From Absidia repens (lineage: Eukaryota; Mucoromycota; Mucoromycetes; Mucorales; Cunninghamellaceae), in the NCBI GenBank assembly GCA_002105175.1, contig MCGE01000010.1, forward strand, positions 310,001 to 374,000: DNA of 64,000 nt, read 5' to 3'. The notes below the pieces were generated by a model. The model did no database searches and had not been told where the DNA came from. It saw only the letters and a program-made list of their open reading frames with translations. This document shows, in pieces, positions 1 to 11,355 of this stretch (within the stretch, counting starts at the first letter, position 1; every line of letters starts with the position of its first letter). Made by a program: the position numbers and the translations under genes.

Positions 1-362
1 CGTTCATGGAGTTTCCGAGACTCTCCTTCATGTTTTTCAGCATGACGATCCACAGGTTTGGTCCAATTTCGTTTGGTAGGCATGGTGCGATTATTGTCGT
101 TGTTATTGGTTCGTTTTCCATAATTGCCACCACCACCAGTAGTGCGTTGTTGTCCTGACTTAGTATTTGTTCGAGAATCCATGGATGTAGGTCGCTTCCA
201 CTTGTCAAGACCAGAAGCAACCGGGGTATCTTTGCCAGTCGCTGTTGTGTAGGTGTTTCTGATCAAGGCACTTTCTTGCCAAAACGGTCTAGTTGAACGA
301 ATAGATCGTGCATATAAAAGTGGCGATCTATGAATGAATAGTTGAGACAGTTGTTTACTCAT
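1..362 (-). CDS. Probable mitochondrial protein, N-terminal part only
   Basis: An open frame runs from an ATG at 362 to the left edge of the window, giving about 120 residues with no stop and no clear intron. The first 30 residues (start MSKQLSQLFIHRSPLLYARS) are rich in Arg, Ser and Leu and lack acidic residues, as expected of a mitochondrial presequence. After that comes low-complexity sequence rich in Gly, Asn, Thr and Arg, including a GGGG run, and then a charged stretch. No family is recognisable from this part. It is divergently arranged with RPP1, whose ATG lies 193 bp away, so the two probably share a promoter region. The mitochondrial location is inferred from composition only. The gene continues outside the window. 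Confidence 0.6.
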   Translation of the reverse strand, partial: MSKQLSQLFIHRSPLLYARSIRSTRPFWQESALIRNTYTTATGKDTPVASGLDKWKRPTSMDSRTNTKSGQQRTTGGGGNYGKRTNNNDNNRTMPTKRNWTKPVDRHAEKHEGESRKLHE

Positions 363-492
363 AATGGAATGAAATAAGTAAAAGGTGCAAGGGAGAGAGA
401 AAAATAAAAAATAAAAAATAAAAATGAACGACAGACAACAATTAATTAAAAGTCCGTTTTTTTTTTTTTTTTTGGTGCTCTTCCTGCCTGCA

Positions 493-532
<40 letters not shown>

Positions 533-554
533 GTTAATAAACTCTTATTCCCTA
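363..554. promoter_or_regulatory. Divergent intergenic region with 37-nt T run
   Basis: This short spacer separates the left-edge gene (-) and RPP1 (+), so it should hold both promoters. It contains a T run of 18 followed by one of 37 (495-531) that ends 24 bp before the RPP1 start codon. No TATA box or AAATNCCGC box is evident. Confidence 0.5.
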
Positions 555-1773
555 ATGTACTACGACTTCAACCTACCTTCCCCAAAAAACTCGGACAAAA
601 GCGAACTTGATAAAGTTGCTGATCTACTGAACAGAATACAATCAAGTAAGTTCATTAAAGATCTATATATAAAGGTAGACTTTTGACTGATTCTTTGTTA
701 ATTTAGTTGATCGAGCCATAGTAGCTTGGAATACGACAGTGGAAGATTTCAAACAGGTGAAGGTAATTAAAAGCCCAAAACACGAAATAGAAACATCCTT
801 CTTTCTCAGTTTTCTAAATCTACCATTCATGAACAGGAGTTCCGACCTTCAGAAGGATACCCCAAGATTCAGCAAGTCAACCGTGTCACAGTCGCAGTGG
901 ATAATCCGAAGAAAAACTATCAATTGGTAGGAATCACGTACCATCATCAATAATCTTGATACTGCTTGCAACTCACATAATAGTTTATTTTATTTTAGGT
1001 ATCAACCAATCCGATCAATCAAAATATCGACATATTGGCGGTACAGCCCTTGAACAAAGAAGCGTGCAAACACACCTGTCAAACGCATGAAATCGATCTT
1101 GTATCTATTGATTTGTCAACACCAGGTCTCCTTCCAGGGTATGTCACCGCTCAACAGGCGATCAACCGAGGAATATTTTTTGAAATCTGCTACACACAGG
1201 CCATTCGGGACCCCCAACGACGTGCCCTATTCTACTCCAATGTCACCAAACTTGTGCAACAAACTCGTGGACACAATCTTATTTTAAGCAGTGGTGCTTT
1301 ACGTGCTATAGAAATCAAACGGCCAGCTGATATACGAATCATGTAAGTTTTGGTTATATATTATAATGCTTGGATGCTTATTTTAATACTCTATGTATGT
1401 CGATGATTAGGGCTCTCATGTTTGGTATGACTGAAGCACAAGCGGAAAACGCTGTTGGGCACAATTATCACCGTTTATTGAAGAAAGCTGGTAAGGAAAT
1501 GAAACACACATGTATAAATGGATATAAAATACATGAACTAACCGCGTACTTGCTGTCCCTATTTTGACAGAAACTCGAAAAACCACCATTCTTGCTGCCA
1601 TCCGCGTCAACAGCCCAGTATCATCATCATTGACAACAGAAGCACCTGTAAGTGTGGCATCATCACAAACAATAACAACAACAACCATGCCATTGTCAAA
1701 TCAACAAAAGCGGAAACAACAAAAGACAAACAACAACAAACAACAAAAGAAGCAAAAGATCGCCCAGTCCTAG
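555..1773 (+). CDS. RPP1: RNase P/MRP protein subunit RPP1 (p30 family)
   Basis: This is the Rpp30/RPP1 subunit, which folds as a TIM barrel and works in RNase P (tRNA 5' maturation) and RNase MRP (rRNA processing) in the nucleus. The model has six exons: 555-645, 707-762, 837-926, 999-1342, 1411-1490 and 1571-1773. They sum to 864 nt, or 287 residues, close to human (268) and yeast (293). Family hallmarks are the N-terminal MYYDFNLP, the strand NRVTVAVDNPKKNYQL at about residue 67, the EIDLVSIDLS segment, ICYTQAIRDPQRRA, and LILSSGALRAIEIKRPADI followed by ALMFGMTEAQA. The tail is Thr/Gln/Lys-rich low complexity. Exon 2 could end a few bases earlier (donor at 757 instead of 763); both keep the frame. 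Confidence 0.92.
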
Positions 1774-2347
1774 TTTAGTATAGTTTTAGTATAGTTGTAG
1801 TCGTAGTAGTTGTTGTAGTTTTAATTAGATATACACCCCTTTTCCCTCTTCATAATATGTTTTTCATTATCCCAATCATATTCTTGCTATTGCCCATCAT
1901 CTGTCATAAAATTCGCATTTTTTCAATCATTCGCTCTCCCCAATATAATGCATTATAGACAAATATGCATTTATATATATATATCTTTATTTATTTATTT
2001 ATTCAAATAAAAACAAAATGTCCACTATCCTGTTGTCCCAATCACATTGTTACTATCTGACTCTTATCTATCATACACGTACACATCCCTTATACCCACC
2101 ACAATCAGTATATATATTAGGAACCTTTGTATCAAATCATATTCATAATAAAGACCAATTTATTTTTTGTTTCAAATCGTCTCTATCATCATTTCACATT
2201 CTGTCCCTTCCATAACATATTCCCAGATTGTCATGAACGCCTCTTTCTCCAATAACTCCCTCTTTCGCCCTATCATAGGAAAAATATGCTCATCCCCATA
2301 ATCAACATCAATAAAATAGCGTTTTTGATAGATAAAAAAATTCAACT
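1774..2347. other. Convergent 3' region of RPP1 and metaxin genes
   Basis: The spacer is AT-rich and lies between two genes that end toward each other. It has TTTATTT and AAATAAAA motifs near 1985-2012 that could serve as poly(A) signals. The short open frames here are low-complexity and have no support as genes. Confidence 0.5.
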
Positions 2348-3620
2348 TTATTTCAAAAATTCAGTATTGATATGTTTTGCAAAACGCACCAAATTTTTAT
2401 GCTGTAAGACTAATTTCCGTAACGCAGCGGCTTGATTTTTTTCTTCAGTGGTGACATCAGGTTTTTTGACAGGAGGAATAGCAAGAATGGCATGAAGATA
2501 AGAGAAAACGACGGCATCCATCCATGTTGGTTCACTACATAGTGTTAAATCAATTAGAATCATCATCATCATCATCAATGGTCAGGGTGATTTCGAAGTA
2601 TGCGTGTTTTCTTACCTCTTGCCAAAAAAGTATGTGTCTTCGGCAAGCTTAATCGATAAGGCTTCCAAGGTTTGCGCTGCATCTGCATATATCTGTGGCA
2701 CCATCACAAAAAAAAAAAAAAAATTAGGTATAGCTAAAACTCATCATCAATCACTCCTATTGTTGTCTGTATTACCTCTTCACGGGACAAGATATCGCGA
2801 TCTGCTAATAATTGTTCCACCACTTGATCCTTTTTTCGACTGGCCATGATAGTGTTTACAGGAGTTGGAAGATGACCATAGTACATCCTGAATGTATTGC
2901 CGTTATAATTGAGTGGTTCCAGCCATGCCGAGAATAACTAAGAATACCCCACCCGACAAGACTTCTATTAATCTAAATGTCCAACCATCCTTCATCTTAT
3001 TTTTCATACTTACCCAAGCAGAGTGTAGTTTTGATTTGATCATAGATATGAACGCAATGGCTTCGTCTTGATGTTCACCCAGCGAAATATATTTGTTCTA
3101 CAAGAAAAAAAAAAAGGGTTAGCCATGTGGATCGCCATATCGAAACCTTTCATTTTTTACTGTGTACACTTACATTATCCTTAATCCATTGTTGAATTTC
3201 AGCACCAGCCAAGACTTGGCCTGTCACAGTGGCAAAATAAGGTAGTTTGTTTGAAGGTGAGGCGTCAGGTTCATTGCTGTTGCAGACATCCACGTTGATA
3301 TTACAAAACTTGAAGTAGATCTAAAGGGAAGAAAAGAGGACGTCAAAACATATCATTCACAGCAACTACGGAAACATGTTCGCGCGTCAAGACCTGTTTA
3401 CCTGAGTTTGGAGACAATCCACATCAAAACTAGCCGTAGGTGAGGCATGGGAACCTGGGCCATAAATATACAAGGTATCGTTTTCAATGCGCTTCGGTTG
3501 ATTCACAGCGGGGTAAGTTTTAAGAGGGAAGTTTTTCAACTTCAAGAATTCCAAAAAAGGAGGTAACTCAATGACAGGAAGTCGTGGAAGGGATGAAGTG
3601 TTTTCCATAAAAGACGGCAT
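2348..3620 (-). CDS. Metaxin-like protein of the mitochondrial outer-membrane SAM complex
   Basis: Metaxins (yeast Sam37/Sam35 relatives) are GST-fold proteins on the mitochondrial outer membrane that help insert beta-barrel proteins. The protein begins at 3620 (MPSFMENTSSLPRLP) and continues through five further short exons to a stop at 2348, roughly 290-300 residues. Matching features in order are a LYIYGPGS beta strand and ASFDVDCLQTQ in the thioredoxin-like half, NKLPYFATVTGQVLAGAEIQ, the helical half with WLEPLNY, and near the C-terminus EPTWMDAVVFSYLHAIL, which matches the PTELDALVFGHL motif of metaxins. No C-terminal membrane anchor is visible. Whether it matches metaxin 1, 2 or 3 cannot be decided here. 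A 15-nt A run (T run on the coding strand) sits just upstream of the ATG. Confidence 0.85.
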
Positions 3621-4108
3621 CGTGGTCAAAAAAAAAAAAAAAAGAGAGACAGAGACAATAGATTAAAAAATTGGAGGAGTGAAAAAAAAAAGAAAATGGG
3701 AATTTTTCCCTCCCCCCAGACGAAGGAAAGCCACCAAGGGTGAGTGAAAATGAAACCCCGCTGGGCATTGCAATTTTTTCCCCTTTACCCCCTACTGAGA
3801 TTCATGCGTGAAGAGTTGTAATGGCATCCGCCCTCCCTTCCGTTCAATAGTATTATTTCATCTTTTATATATATATATATATATATAAATTCACCATCAA
3901 TTCTTTATTAAAGTCAAAAAAAAAAAAAAGATAAAAAAAAAGGTGAGAAAGCGAAAGGGGTACGTAAGTTTATCAGGAGAGCGAAAAAAAAAGAAACAAC
4001 GGTGATACTCTCTCCAGGAGACGTCAATCGGAAAAAAAAATTGAGAGAAACTACATATGATATTTACAGCAAGCGAATAAGACAAAGAAAACATGAGAGA
4101 AAACAAAA
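3621..4108. other. Spacer between metaxin promoter and E2F 3' end
   Basis: The spacer contains a TA dinucleotide repeat (about 3867-3887) and several A runs. No gene is supported. Confidence 0.4.
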
Positions 4109-5213
4109 TTAGCATCCGTCAGATTTGTGTGATGATGATAATGTGATCACTCGAATAGGCTGATTGGAATGACTCGGTGCCTGAATATAGCATTTGTTCT
4201 ATGAAGATGAATACATAAAAAAAAAACCAGTTTTTTGGGTTAGAAGAGAGGAGGGGTACTGAATAACGGAGGAACTATAAAGTGAGAATATTTTTTATAC
4301 AGTACCTTGTAGGGTGTTGAGTACGGGGCAAATCTCTTTGATGCTGATGACGACGACTTTGTTGGAGAGTGGTGACGGTGACGACGAGGATGAGGATGTT
4401 GATGTTGGGGGTGCAAATCAGAAGAAGGTTGAGAGGGGTAAGAAATTGGTGTGGGGGATGAAGGAGAAGAGGGTCTGAATGAGACATCAGTGCCCAAAGG
4501 AGCATTTACCACCAATAAGACATCACCGGATTCTTTTGTTTTCTTCAAGGAGGAAGTAGTGGTGGATGACTTTTTTGTTTTTTTCTTTGGAAAGGTGAGG
4601 ATATCATCCATAGTCATATAACACTGCTTATGTTTTAATGCATGTCCAACGTGATCTTCGGTTTGGCGTTTGATGCGCATCAAGTGATCATGTTCCTTTT
4701 CAAGTGCCAAATTATGCTTGCGAAGAGCAGCAAGGCGGTGTTCTAATTCTGCTCGCTTTTCTGCTGCAACCATGCCCCCCGGACTAGTCGATGCCTTTTT
4801 AAAAGATGGGTCCTTTCCACTTGAGTTCAAAAAAAAAAAATTAGGTACAGTACCCTATAATATTTATTACTATTCACTTACATCCATCTCACATGGTTCT
4901 TGGAATTTTTTTCAATCAAGCGAATACCTTCCAATACATTGGTAATATCATAAATTCTTCTTTTTTGGACCTTGAGCTGGGTGGCTGCGGAATTTAAATC
5001 GAGGTCCCCGTGTCTGCTTGATCTCAGCAAAGAAATAAATTTTTTTGTCAAAAGTCCCAAGGAAGAGTCGTACCTGCTGGAAGAAGATGAGTGGGTAGCA
5101 GTTGATATTGTATTTGAACTAGAAGATGAAGATGATAAAGAAGAGGAAGATGGGGATGGGGACTCGTTTACTGAGGTAGAATGATAAGTCATTGTCGTGG
5201 ACGTAGAATTCAT
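4109..5213 (-). CDS. E2F: E2F-family transcription factor
   Basis: E2F factors pair with DP proteins and control G1/S genes through TTTSSCGC sites. Three exons (5213-4882, 4819-4306, 4198-4109) give exactly 312 codons. Residues 1-45 are Ser/Thr-rich. The winged-helix DNA-binding domain spans about 46-111 and contains the diagnostic [13 protein letters not shown] followed by [13 protein letters not shown] leucine-zipper-like coiled coil ([23 protein letters not shown]) begins near residue 130. The marked-box region follows, with [10 protein letters not shown] and [14 protein letters not shown], then a low-complexity Ser/Pro/His insert. The last exon ([10 protein letters not shown]...IRVITLSS) restores the closing strands of the marked box. 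The protein stops right after, with no acidic pocket-protein-binding tail. The 3' exon is inferred from splice signals and homology. Confidence 0.9.
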
Positions 5214-5923
5214 TGTTCGGCGTTTTAAAAATGAAGAAAGAAAAAAGTTGAAAAAAAAGAGGGAAAAGTAGTAGGAAACAAAAAAGGGCGGTATTTATAT
5301 ACTGTAGAGACGAAAAATAAAGAGATATCAGCCAAGATGCAAAGATGCGATATTATGTTTGTACAAGTATCTGCACGGACCGACGAGTACCCTAATATGG
5401 TTTGGAAATCATCAACAAACGACCTCATCATCATCACCATCTTCACCTTTTCCCCCCCTTCTTTTTACCCCTGAATTTTGTTTTTGGATCATCATAACAT
5501 CATTTCAATCAATAAAGGAGAGGAGAAAGAAAAAGAGAGAGGAGTGTTGGCGGTCAAATAAAAAGTGCCCCCTTTTCGTCTATTTTTTCTTTTGTTTGCA
5601 AAAATTGTTGTTTTCTTCGTTCTCTCCTTTCATTAAAAAGATCATGCTTCAGTCACATGTAAATAAGGTATAAACGAGTAAAAAACGATGGTTTCTAAAA
5701 AAGTGAATGGGTGATCAGCATCCATCATTATATAAAGGCAAGGAGACAGCGCGGGTAAAACAAACCAAAACTTTATATAAAATGTATATGATAATATAAC
5801 AATATAACAATATAAAAAACAAACTACATGTGGTCTAAAATGGATTGATTTTTTATTTTTGGAATAATGATACAAAACTACAGTAAAACTACAACTACAA
5901 CTACAACTACAACTACAACTACA
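5214..5923. other. E2F upstream region and 3' flank of the RCC1-repeat gene
   Basis: Apart from the CCGC box, the spacer holds pyrimidine/purine-rich tracts and a short tandem repeat of the hexamer ACAACT (about 5885-5920) just beyond the stop of the RCC1-repeat gene. No gene is seen. Confidence 0.45.
5286..5296 (-). promoter_or_regulatory. AAATACCGCCC box upstream of E2F
   Basis: GGGCGGTATTT on the plus strand lies about 75 bp upstream of the E2F start codon. The same AAATNCCGC pattern recurs upstream of several other genes in the window and in the dispersed elements. It resembles an E2F-type site core, but the function is inferred from recurrence only. Confidence 0.45.
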
Positions 5924-6127
5924 CTATACACAAAGGGCCAAAGCATGATTGGTTCCAAGACTAAGATCCATCACTATATTGTTTCCCATATCCACTTGTT
6001 TGGCCACAAATTCATGTTGATAATGTCCCAATCCTAATCTACCACTTGGTCCGTTGAGACCCCATGTAAACAAATCACCAGATTCTAGAATATATAAATA
6101 TCAATAAATATCAATAAATAATAATAA

Positions 6128-6167
<40 letters not shown>

Positions 6168-6612
6168 AATACTAATAATAATAATAATAAATATTGTGTG
6201 TGTAAAATCTTACCTGAGATGGCTGCAGCATAGTCAGTGGCGGCAAATACTCGCATGATCTTATCCAACCCTTTTACTTTTTGCAATTTCAGCGTTTCAA
6301 TCACCTCCTTTCCCAGTCCCACACCTCCATAGCCGCATGTATATACATTTCCACTTTCTAAATTTTCCAAAACAAAACAAAAAGAGGGTAAGTATACATT
6401 ATCGCGATCATCGGAATTTCCCACCCCACAAACAAATCTCCATCCCCATCCCCTTTCTTTTTTTATCCACTTTCCTGTTAAAATCACCGAAAATGGTCCT
6501 CCAGCAGCAACATCAATAATAGTTTCATCTATCATGTTCACAGGAACCGGTGCCAAGATCTAACAAAAAGCAAGATGATATTAATTTTTCAAATATCCAT
6601 AATAGTACACTA

Positions 6613-6643
<31 letters not shown>

Positions 6644-7934
6644 AATCTCTACAACTTACTCGGTCTATTTTTGTACCCTGCATACCTTGCCCATATTCTG
6701 AATTACCCCATACCCACAGTTGCCCATCTCCTATTGAATAAAGAAAAATAAACATTGAGTCTCCTTTTTTTAAGGAATCGCTTTTTTTGACATTTTACCT
6801 AAAAGAGCCAACGTAAAATCTGTCGAGCTTGATAGTTTTTGAATAGCTCCAACTAAAGGTAAACAAGAAGGCACATTGGTATCCGTGGACCAATCAGGAC
6901 CTTGACCAAGTTGTCCATCAGCACCCCAACCCATGGCATATATCTTGTTCGCATCTGAATAAAAATAAAATGTGACCAAACCATGAAATGATTAGTACAC
7001 TCATATTTTGCTTTTCCATTTTTATATGCAACCATTCATCACAGACAAACTGAATATCCATAACAGGATTGCATATTTCAAACTAGGTATGCCGCCCTCC
7101 CTGTCCCCCATATCTCTATATCTCCCTCCCTAGAATAAAAAAAACCTTATTTTCTACTTACCTGTAGAAAAAACAGTATTGTCCATCCCACAAACAATAT
7201 CAGTAATATGGTGCCCATCATATCCTTGAGTTATTGGCGTAGGTTGGTTTTGCATCACTAATTGTCCTGGTCTTGTCGATTTGCATTCGCCTACACCTAA
7301 TTGTCCATACATATTGTTTCCCATACTATATATTGTATCCGATGTATCTTCACGGTTGCCAATAACAATATGTGAATGTTCTCGACCACAAGCCAATCCC
7401 TTTAAAGTTTCATTGCTCTTGAGTGAGTAAGATGTTTGTCGCTTGTTCGCTAAGCCTAATAATAGAATGAAAACAGGTTAATAATTATAAAAAAACGACC
7501 TACCACTTGACACACATTTGTTTTTACGCGTAACCATAACGCCAACGCAACTAATATAAGCCCTACTTTTTATTTTCCCTTCTTACCTAGTTGATGACAG
7601 CGATTGAGTCCAAAACCGTAAACGTGCTTGTCAGTCCCTAAAAGTGAGTGACCCCATCCAGTGGCCATAAAGTTGACTTGATCGGATCTCTATAAATAAA
7701 ACAAAAGTAATAAGAATAAATATGAATAAGTGAAAGGATCAACCCAGAAAAAAAAAATGCACACCTCCTTACCGGCAGAGCATAATCAGGTTGATCAAAA
7801 AGTGGGGTAGGTTTGGTGAAAATGTTGGGTGTCCGTGTCAATGGTAAAGCTTGTGTATGTCCCCAACCATAAAGCTTTGCATTTGATTTTGATGTAGTAT
7901 GAATAGACCGGCAGAAGAACCTTGAAGGAGGCAT
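5924..7934 (-). CDS. Mitochondrial RCC1-repeat protein (RCC1L-like)
   Basis: The product is a seven-bladed RCC1-type beta-propeller with a probable mitochondrial presequence (MPPSRFFCRSIHTTSKS). Blade signatures follow in order across the exons: YGWGHTQ, YGFGLNRCHQLG, YSMGNNMYGQLGVG, YAMGWGADGQLGQG, WVWGNSEYGQG, YTCGYGGVGLG and FTWGLNGPSGRLGLG. Presequence plus seven blades is the layout of RCC1L (WBSCR16), known in mammals to act in mitochondrial ribosome assembly and as an exchange factor for OPA1. A similar mitochondrial role is inferred here. The ATG at 7934 is chosen because the presequence starts there, and a 29-nt A run (T run on the coding strand) lies immediately upstream. The gene has about eight exons, and one intron carries a trinucleotide repeat. 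Confidence 0.85.
6118..6192. repeat. AAT/ATA trinucleotide microsatellite in an intron
   Basis: About 20 tandem AAT-type units lie inside the last intron of the RCC1-repeat gene. The array is intronic, so length change would not alter the protein. Confidence 0.8.
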
Positions 7935-7937
7935 GTC

Positions 7938-7969
<32 letters not shown>

Positions 7970-8032
7970 GTGAAAGAAAGAAATAATAGTCCAAGACCCA
8001 ATTTTTATTTTTTATTTTATTTTTTTGACAAA

Positions 8033-8042
8033 GGCGGGATTT
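8033..8042 (-). promoter_or_regulatory. AAATCCCGCC box upstream of the RCC1-repeat gene
   Basis: GGCGGGATTT on the plus strand lies about 100 bp upstream of the start codon at 7934. It is one of five such boxes at similar distance from start codons in this window. Confidence 0.45.
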
Positions 8043-8202
8043 AAATGTTTGACCAGCCTTGTAGGCTGAAAATCATCAAGAGCCCTGACAATTCAAAATG
8101 CATAAAAAGGCTTTATGTGTATTCATATATATATATATATATGGAGTATTAGGATATGGGAATTATTTATGCTGAAAAAGATGATAAAAAAGAAGGGAGC
8201 TT

Positions 8203-9882
8203 TTATCTGATTCTTTTTTGGAATGCGGATTTGAAAAAATCCTTGAATCGATGCACCATTTTGTTTTCATTAGCCTTGCGTTTCTTTTGTGGTGACGATT
8301 TTTGCTCAGTATTTTCTGGTGTAGCAGAGGGGACGACTTGGGTATGTTTTTTTGTGTAGATGAATCTGAAGGGGGAGGTGCTTTTTTTGTGGCGATGAGA
8401 AGTCATGACTGTTGCATTAGGATCCGTGGCAGCGGTGTTAACAGTAGAGAGTGGAGTAGTTTGGTGATAATTCAATTTAGCGTTTGATTGTGTCACTTTT
8501 TTCTCATGTGGATGATGATGATTATATCTGTGTTTTGGAACTGAAGATGATAAAGATGGGACTTCTTTTTTACTGATCGTAGAAATTGTTGAAAGACGAT
8601 GATGCTGGTGACGAGAAGGAGAAGGATTGTTATTGTTGGAATAAAGTAGAACTGATCTTCGTATTGACGCTGATGAGGACGAAGAGGAATTAGAGGATTT
8701 AAACCAGGGGTGGTCCAAACAAGCTGCGGCGGTGATTCGATCTTTTGCATTTTTACATAAGAGACGGTTGATCAAGTGAGCAGCATCAGAAGAGATAAAT
8801 CGAGGCATAACATAAATACCATGACTAATCTTGCGAAACAATTGGGGCATATCATCACCTTGAAATGGCAATGTTCCTGTCAACATGGCATAAAGTATTA
8901 CACCACAACTCCACATGTCAACGGGTGGACCTTTATAAGGCGTTGCTGTCACCATTTCTGGCGCTGCATAGAAGGGGCTGCCACAGTATGTACTCAATAC
9001 CTCCTGTCCTTCTCTTATTCTTTTCCCAAATCCAAAGTCACATAATCGCACCTTTTGTTTTCTATCAATTAATACTATGAGCAAATATGCTCAATTGTTA
9101 ATATCATGATATATGACTGAGCTTTTGTTTAATTACCATTTTCAGGTTTCAAATCCCGATGGACAATGCCATTCTATATGCACTCACAATAAAATGAGAA
9201 TCAGTATCTTGCAATGATACCTATCTATTTATTTATATACTTACCTCATGTATATAACATACTGCTTCGATAATTTCTCGAAACCATCGACGAGCAAGAG
9301 GCTCCGCTAGTTTTTGATCTTGTTTAATCCGTTCAAATAACTCTCCGCCTTGGACGTACTCCATCACCACATAAATACATTCTTCATCTGCCACCACCTC
9401 AAAAATTTGTACAATATTTTTATGCATCAAATCAGTAGCAAACTCCTCACATATTGATTGTTCTCGTTGAGCATGTTGTTTCTGATCATTGTTTTTGAAT
9501 AACCTTTTATCCACCACCTTAATTGCTACCTAGGTTCAATAATGTATGTGAAAAAAAAAAAAAAAAAATCAGTCATTCACTTGTTTAAAAAAACCCTCGG
9601 TACTGTATACATATATGCGTACTTGGTCACCTGTAGACATGTCTTCAGCCAAGAAGACTTTTCCAAAGTTCCCTTTTCCTAATGTACAAATATTTCTGTA
9701 TCTTTCATGAAGTACTTTTCCTTTCCTTGTTTTGATCTTCGGGATAAAAAAAAAAATCAATTCATTCCAATTACTACGATAATCGTTTTTAAACACAGAA
9801 AAAGTATAAAATCCTCAATCCTTTATAGCGGTTTTACCTCATGATGAAGATGTAAAGTGGTATCCTTTTTTGTAAAAGTCAT
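8203..9882 (-). CDS. Serine/threonine protein kinase, CAMK-like
   Basis: The product is a complete eukaryotic protein kinase of about 450 residues in five exons; the short first exon (9882-9838) codes for 15 residues. The glycine loop GKGNFG is near residue 35, the ATP-anchoring lysine is in VAIK (about 57), the catalytic loop is HRDLKPEN (about 153-160), then DFG (about 173) and APE (about 199). The activation segment STYCGSPFYAAPEM and the VDMWSCGVILYAMLTGTLPF segment are typical of CAMK/CAMKL kinases (SNF1, MARK, NIM1). The domain ends at HPWF (about 285). The tail is Ser/His-rich and ends in a basic amphipathic stretch (KDFFKSAFQKRIR) that might bind membrane or act as a targeting signal. 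No UBA or KA1 domain is evident, so the subfamily stays open. Confidence 0.9.
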
Positions 9883-10219
9883 TATCTTTGTTGTAATGAA
9901 AAAGAAATGGAAGGAAGGAAAGGGAAAGGAGAAAAAAATGATTGCTTGCTGATTTCCTATGTGTGTGATCGCCTTCATCGGAAACTTATTTTTTTTTTAT
10001 TGACGAAAACTATGAAAATTGGGCTCACTCTATAGTGCAAATCAAATAGAAGGATATCACTTAGGTCATATCAAAATTGCATTTGTGAGTGCCTCTATGC
10101 TATACTGACTTGACGGCTGAATCAAGCCTTATCGCTGGGTTTTAATATTTGGTAATTTTTTTTGTCCAATTTTTTTTCAATTGCTCTTTTTTTTCTTTTT
10201 CTTTTTTTTTTTTTTTTTT
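9883..10219. promoter_or_regulatory. Divergent promoter region (kinase / hypothetical gene)
   Basis: The region separates two start codons facing away from each other. A pyrimidine tract ending in an 18-nt T run abuts the ATG at 10220 directly. No clear TATA element is seen. Confidence 0.45.
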
Positions 10220-11355
10220 ATGGAATCTTCCAATGGTCCTCGACCCCTAGCTACAAAACCAGAATATATACGACGATCACATACATCGAAATCAGGTCTC
10301 CTATCCTCGTCAACAATACACAGTGCCACCTCATCGAACACCAACAATACACCTCACGAACTTGATCACTTCTCTTTCAAGCGACCAGTCAATGATTCTT
10401 TATTACAACCCAATGCGTAAGTTATTTTCGCTCATGTCACTATTTATTATATGTCTTGCTTGTAAGCTATTGCACAAACCCTCGCTCATTTATGTATTTA
10501 TATAATTGTGTATTGGAATAGAAAACGCGCAAGGAAAATGTATCGATCTATTTTACGTGATCAGTACTATTTACTCGACTTGAAGCAAATGTGGCAAACG
10601 AAACTGAAAAAACTAAAGGTAAAGCATATAGTCAAAAGTAAGCACTGTATTTTGCACTTACAATCGATGATTTGTCGTTTATTCAGATGGAACAGATGCT
10701 GTTGGACCAAATGTGCGCTTATACCCAGGAAGATGTGAACGATACCCCACCTTTATTCAACCATAACGATTCAATGCCACTTTCAAATCAGCAACATCAA
10801 CAGCAGTACCAGCAAAGACATTCACGATTTTTACAAAGCCATAAGGAACAAGAAATACGACAACTCGATCAACAGGATGATTCATATTCATTGGACTTGT
10901 GGACTCCTGTATCATCTGTTCATCCTGAATCATCACCATCTTCACCTCACAGCTCTGTTTACGTTACTGCAGATGATGTAGTTTCTGAGACCAATAGCGT
11001 GGCCGATTCTTTTTATTTGCCTGGGCTTCGTTCTGGCATGAATTCATCATCAAAAAAGTCACCAGTATCAACGACGACAATAGGCTTCACAAGGGCGACA
11101 CCATCGTCAGCAACAACGACAACAACAGCAGCTGCACAGATATCAACGACTGACAATAATGTTTCTAATACACTATTGGAGGAATACGATGACAGCGACT
11201 CGAATGACACCGCCTCCAACAAAGAAGATTTTATTGGCTTGGCGGACAGTGGAAATGATGACAGTAACGGCGAAGACAACGGTGAAGAAGAAGACGAAGA
11301 AACTGCAAGACGGGCTTTGACATTTATGTTGGCGCGCTATGGAAATGATCTTTGA
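10220..11355 (+). CDS. Hypothetical coiled-coil protein with acidic C-terminus
   Basis: Three exons (10220-10416, 10522-10618, 10687-11355) give 963 nt, or 320 residues. I do not recognise the family. Residues 1-65 are Ser/Thr/Asn-rich. Exon 2 and the start of exon 3 encode a basic, helical segment (KRARKMYRSILRDQYYLLDL and onward) with heptad-like leucines, probably a coiled coil. The middle is Gln/Ser/Thr-rich and probably disordered. The end is strongly acidic (about residues 270-305) and closes with RRALTFMLARYGNDL, which looks like a short ordered helix. A nuclear or regulatory role is possible from composition, but no function is assigned. All introns have GT-AG ends and keep frame. Confidence 0.7.
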
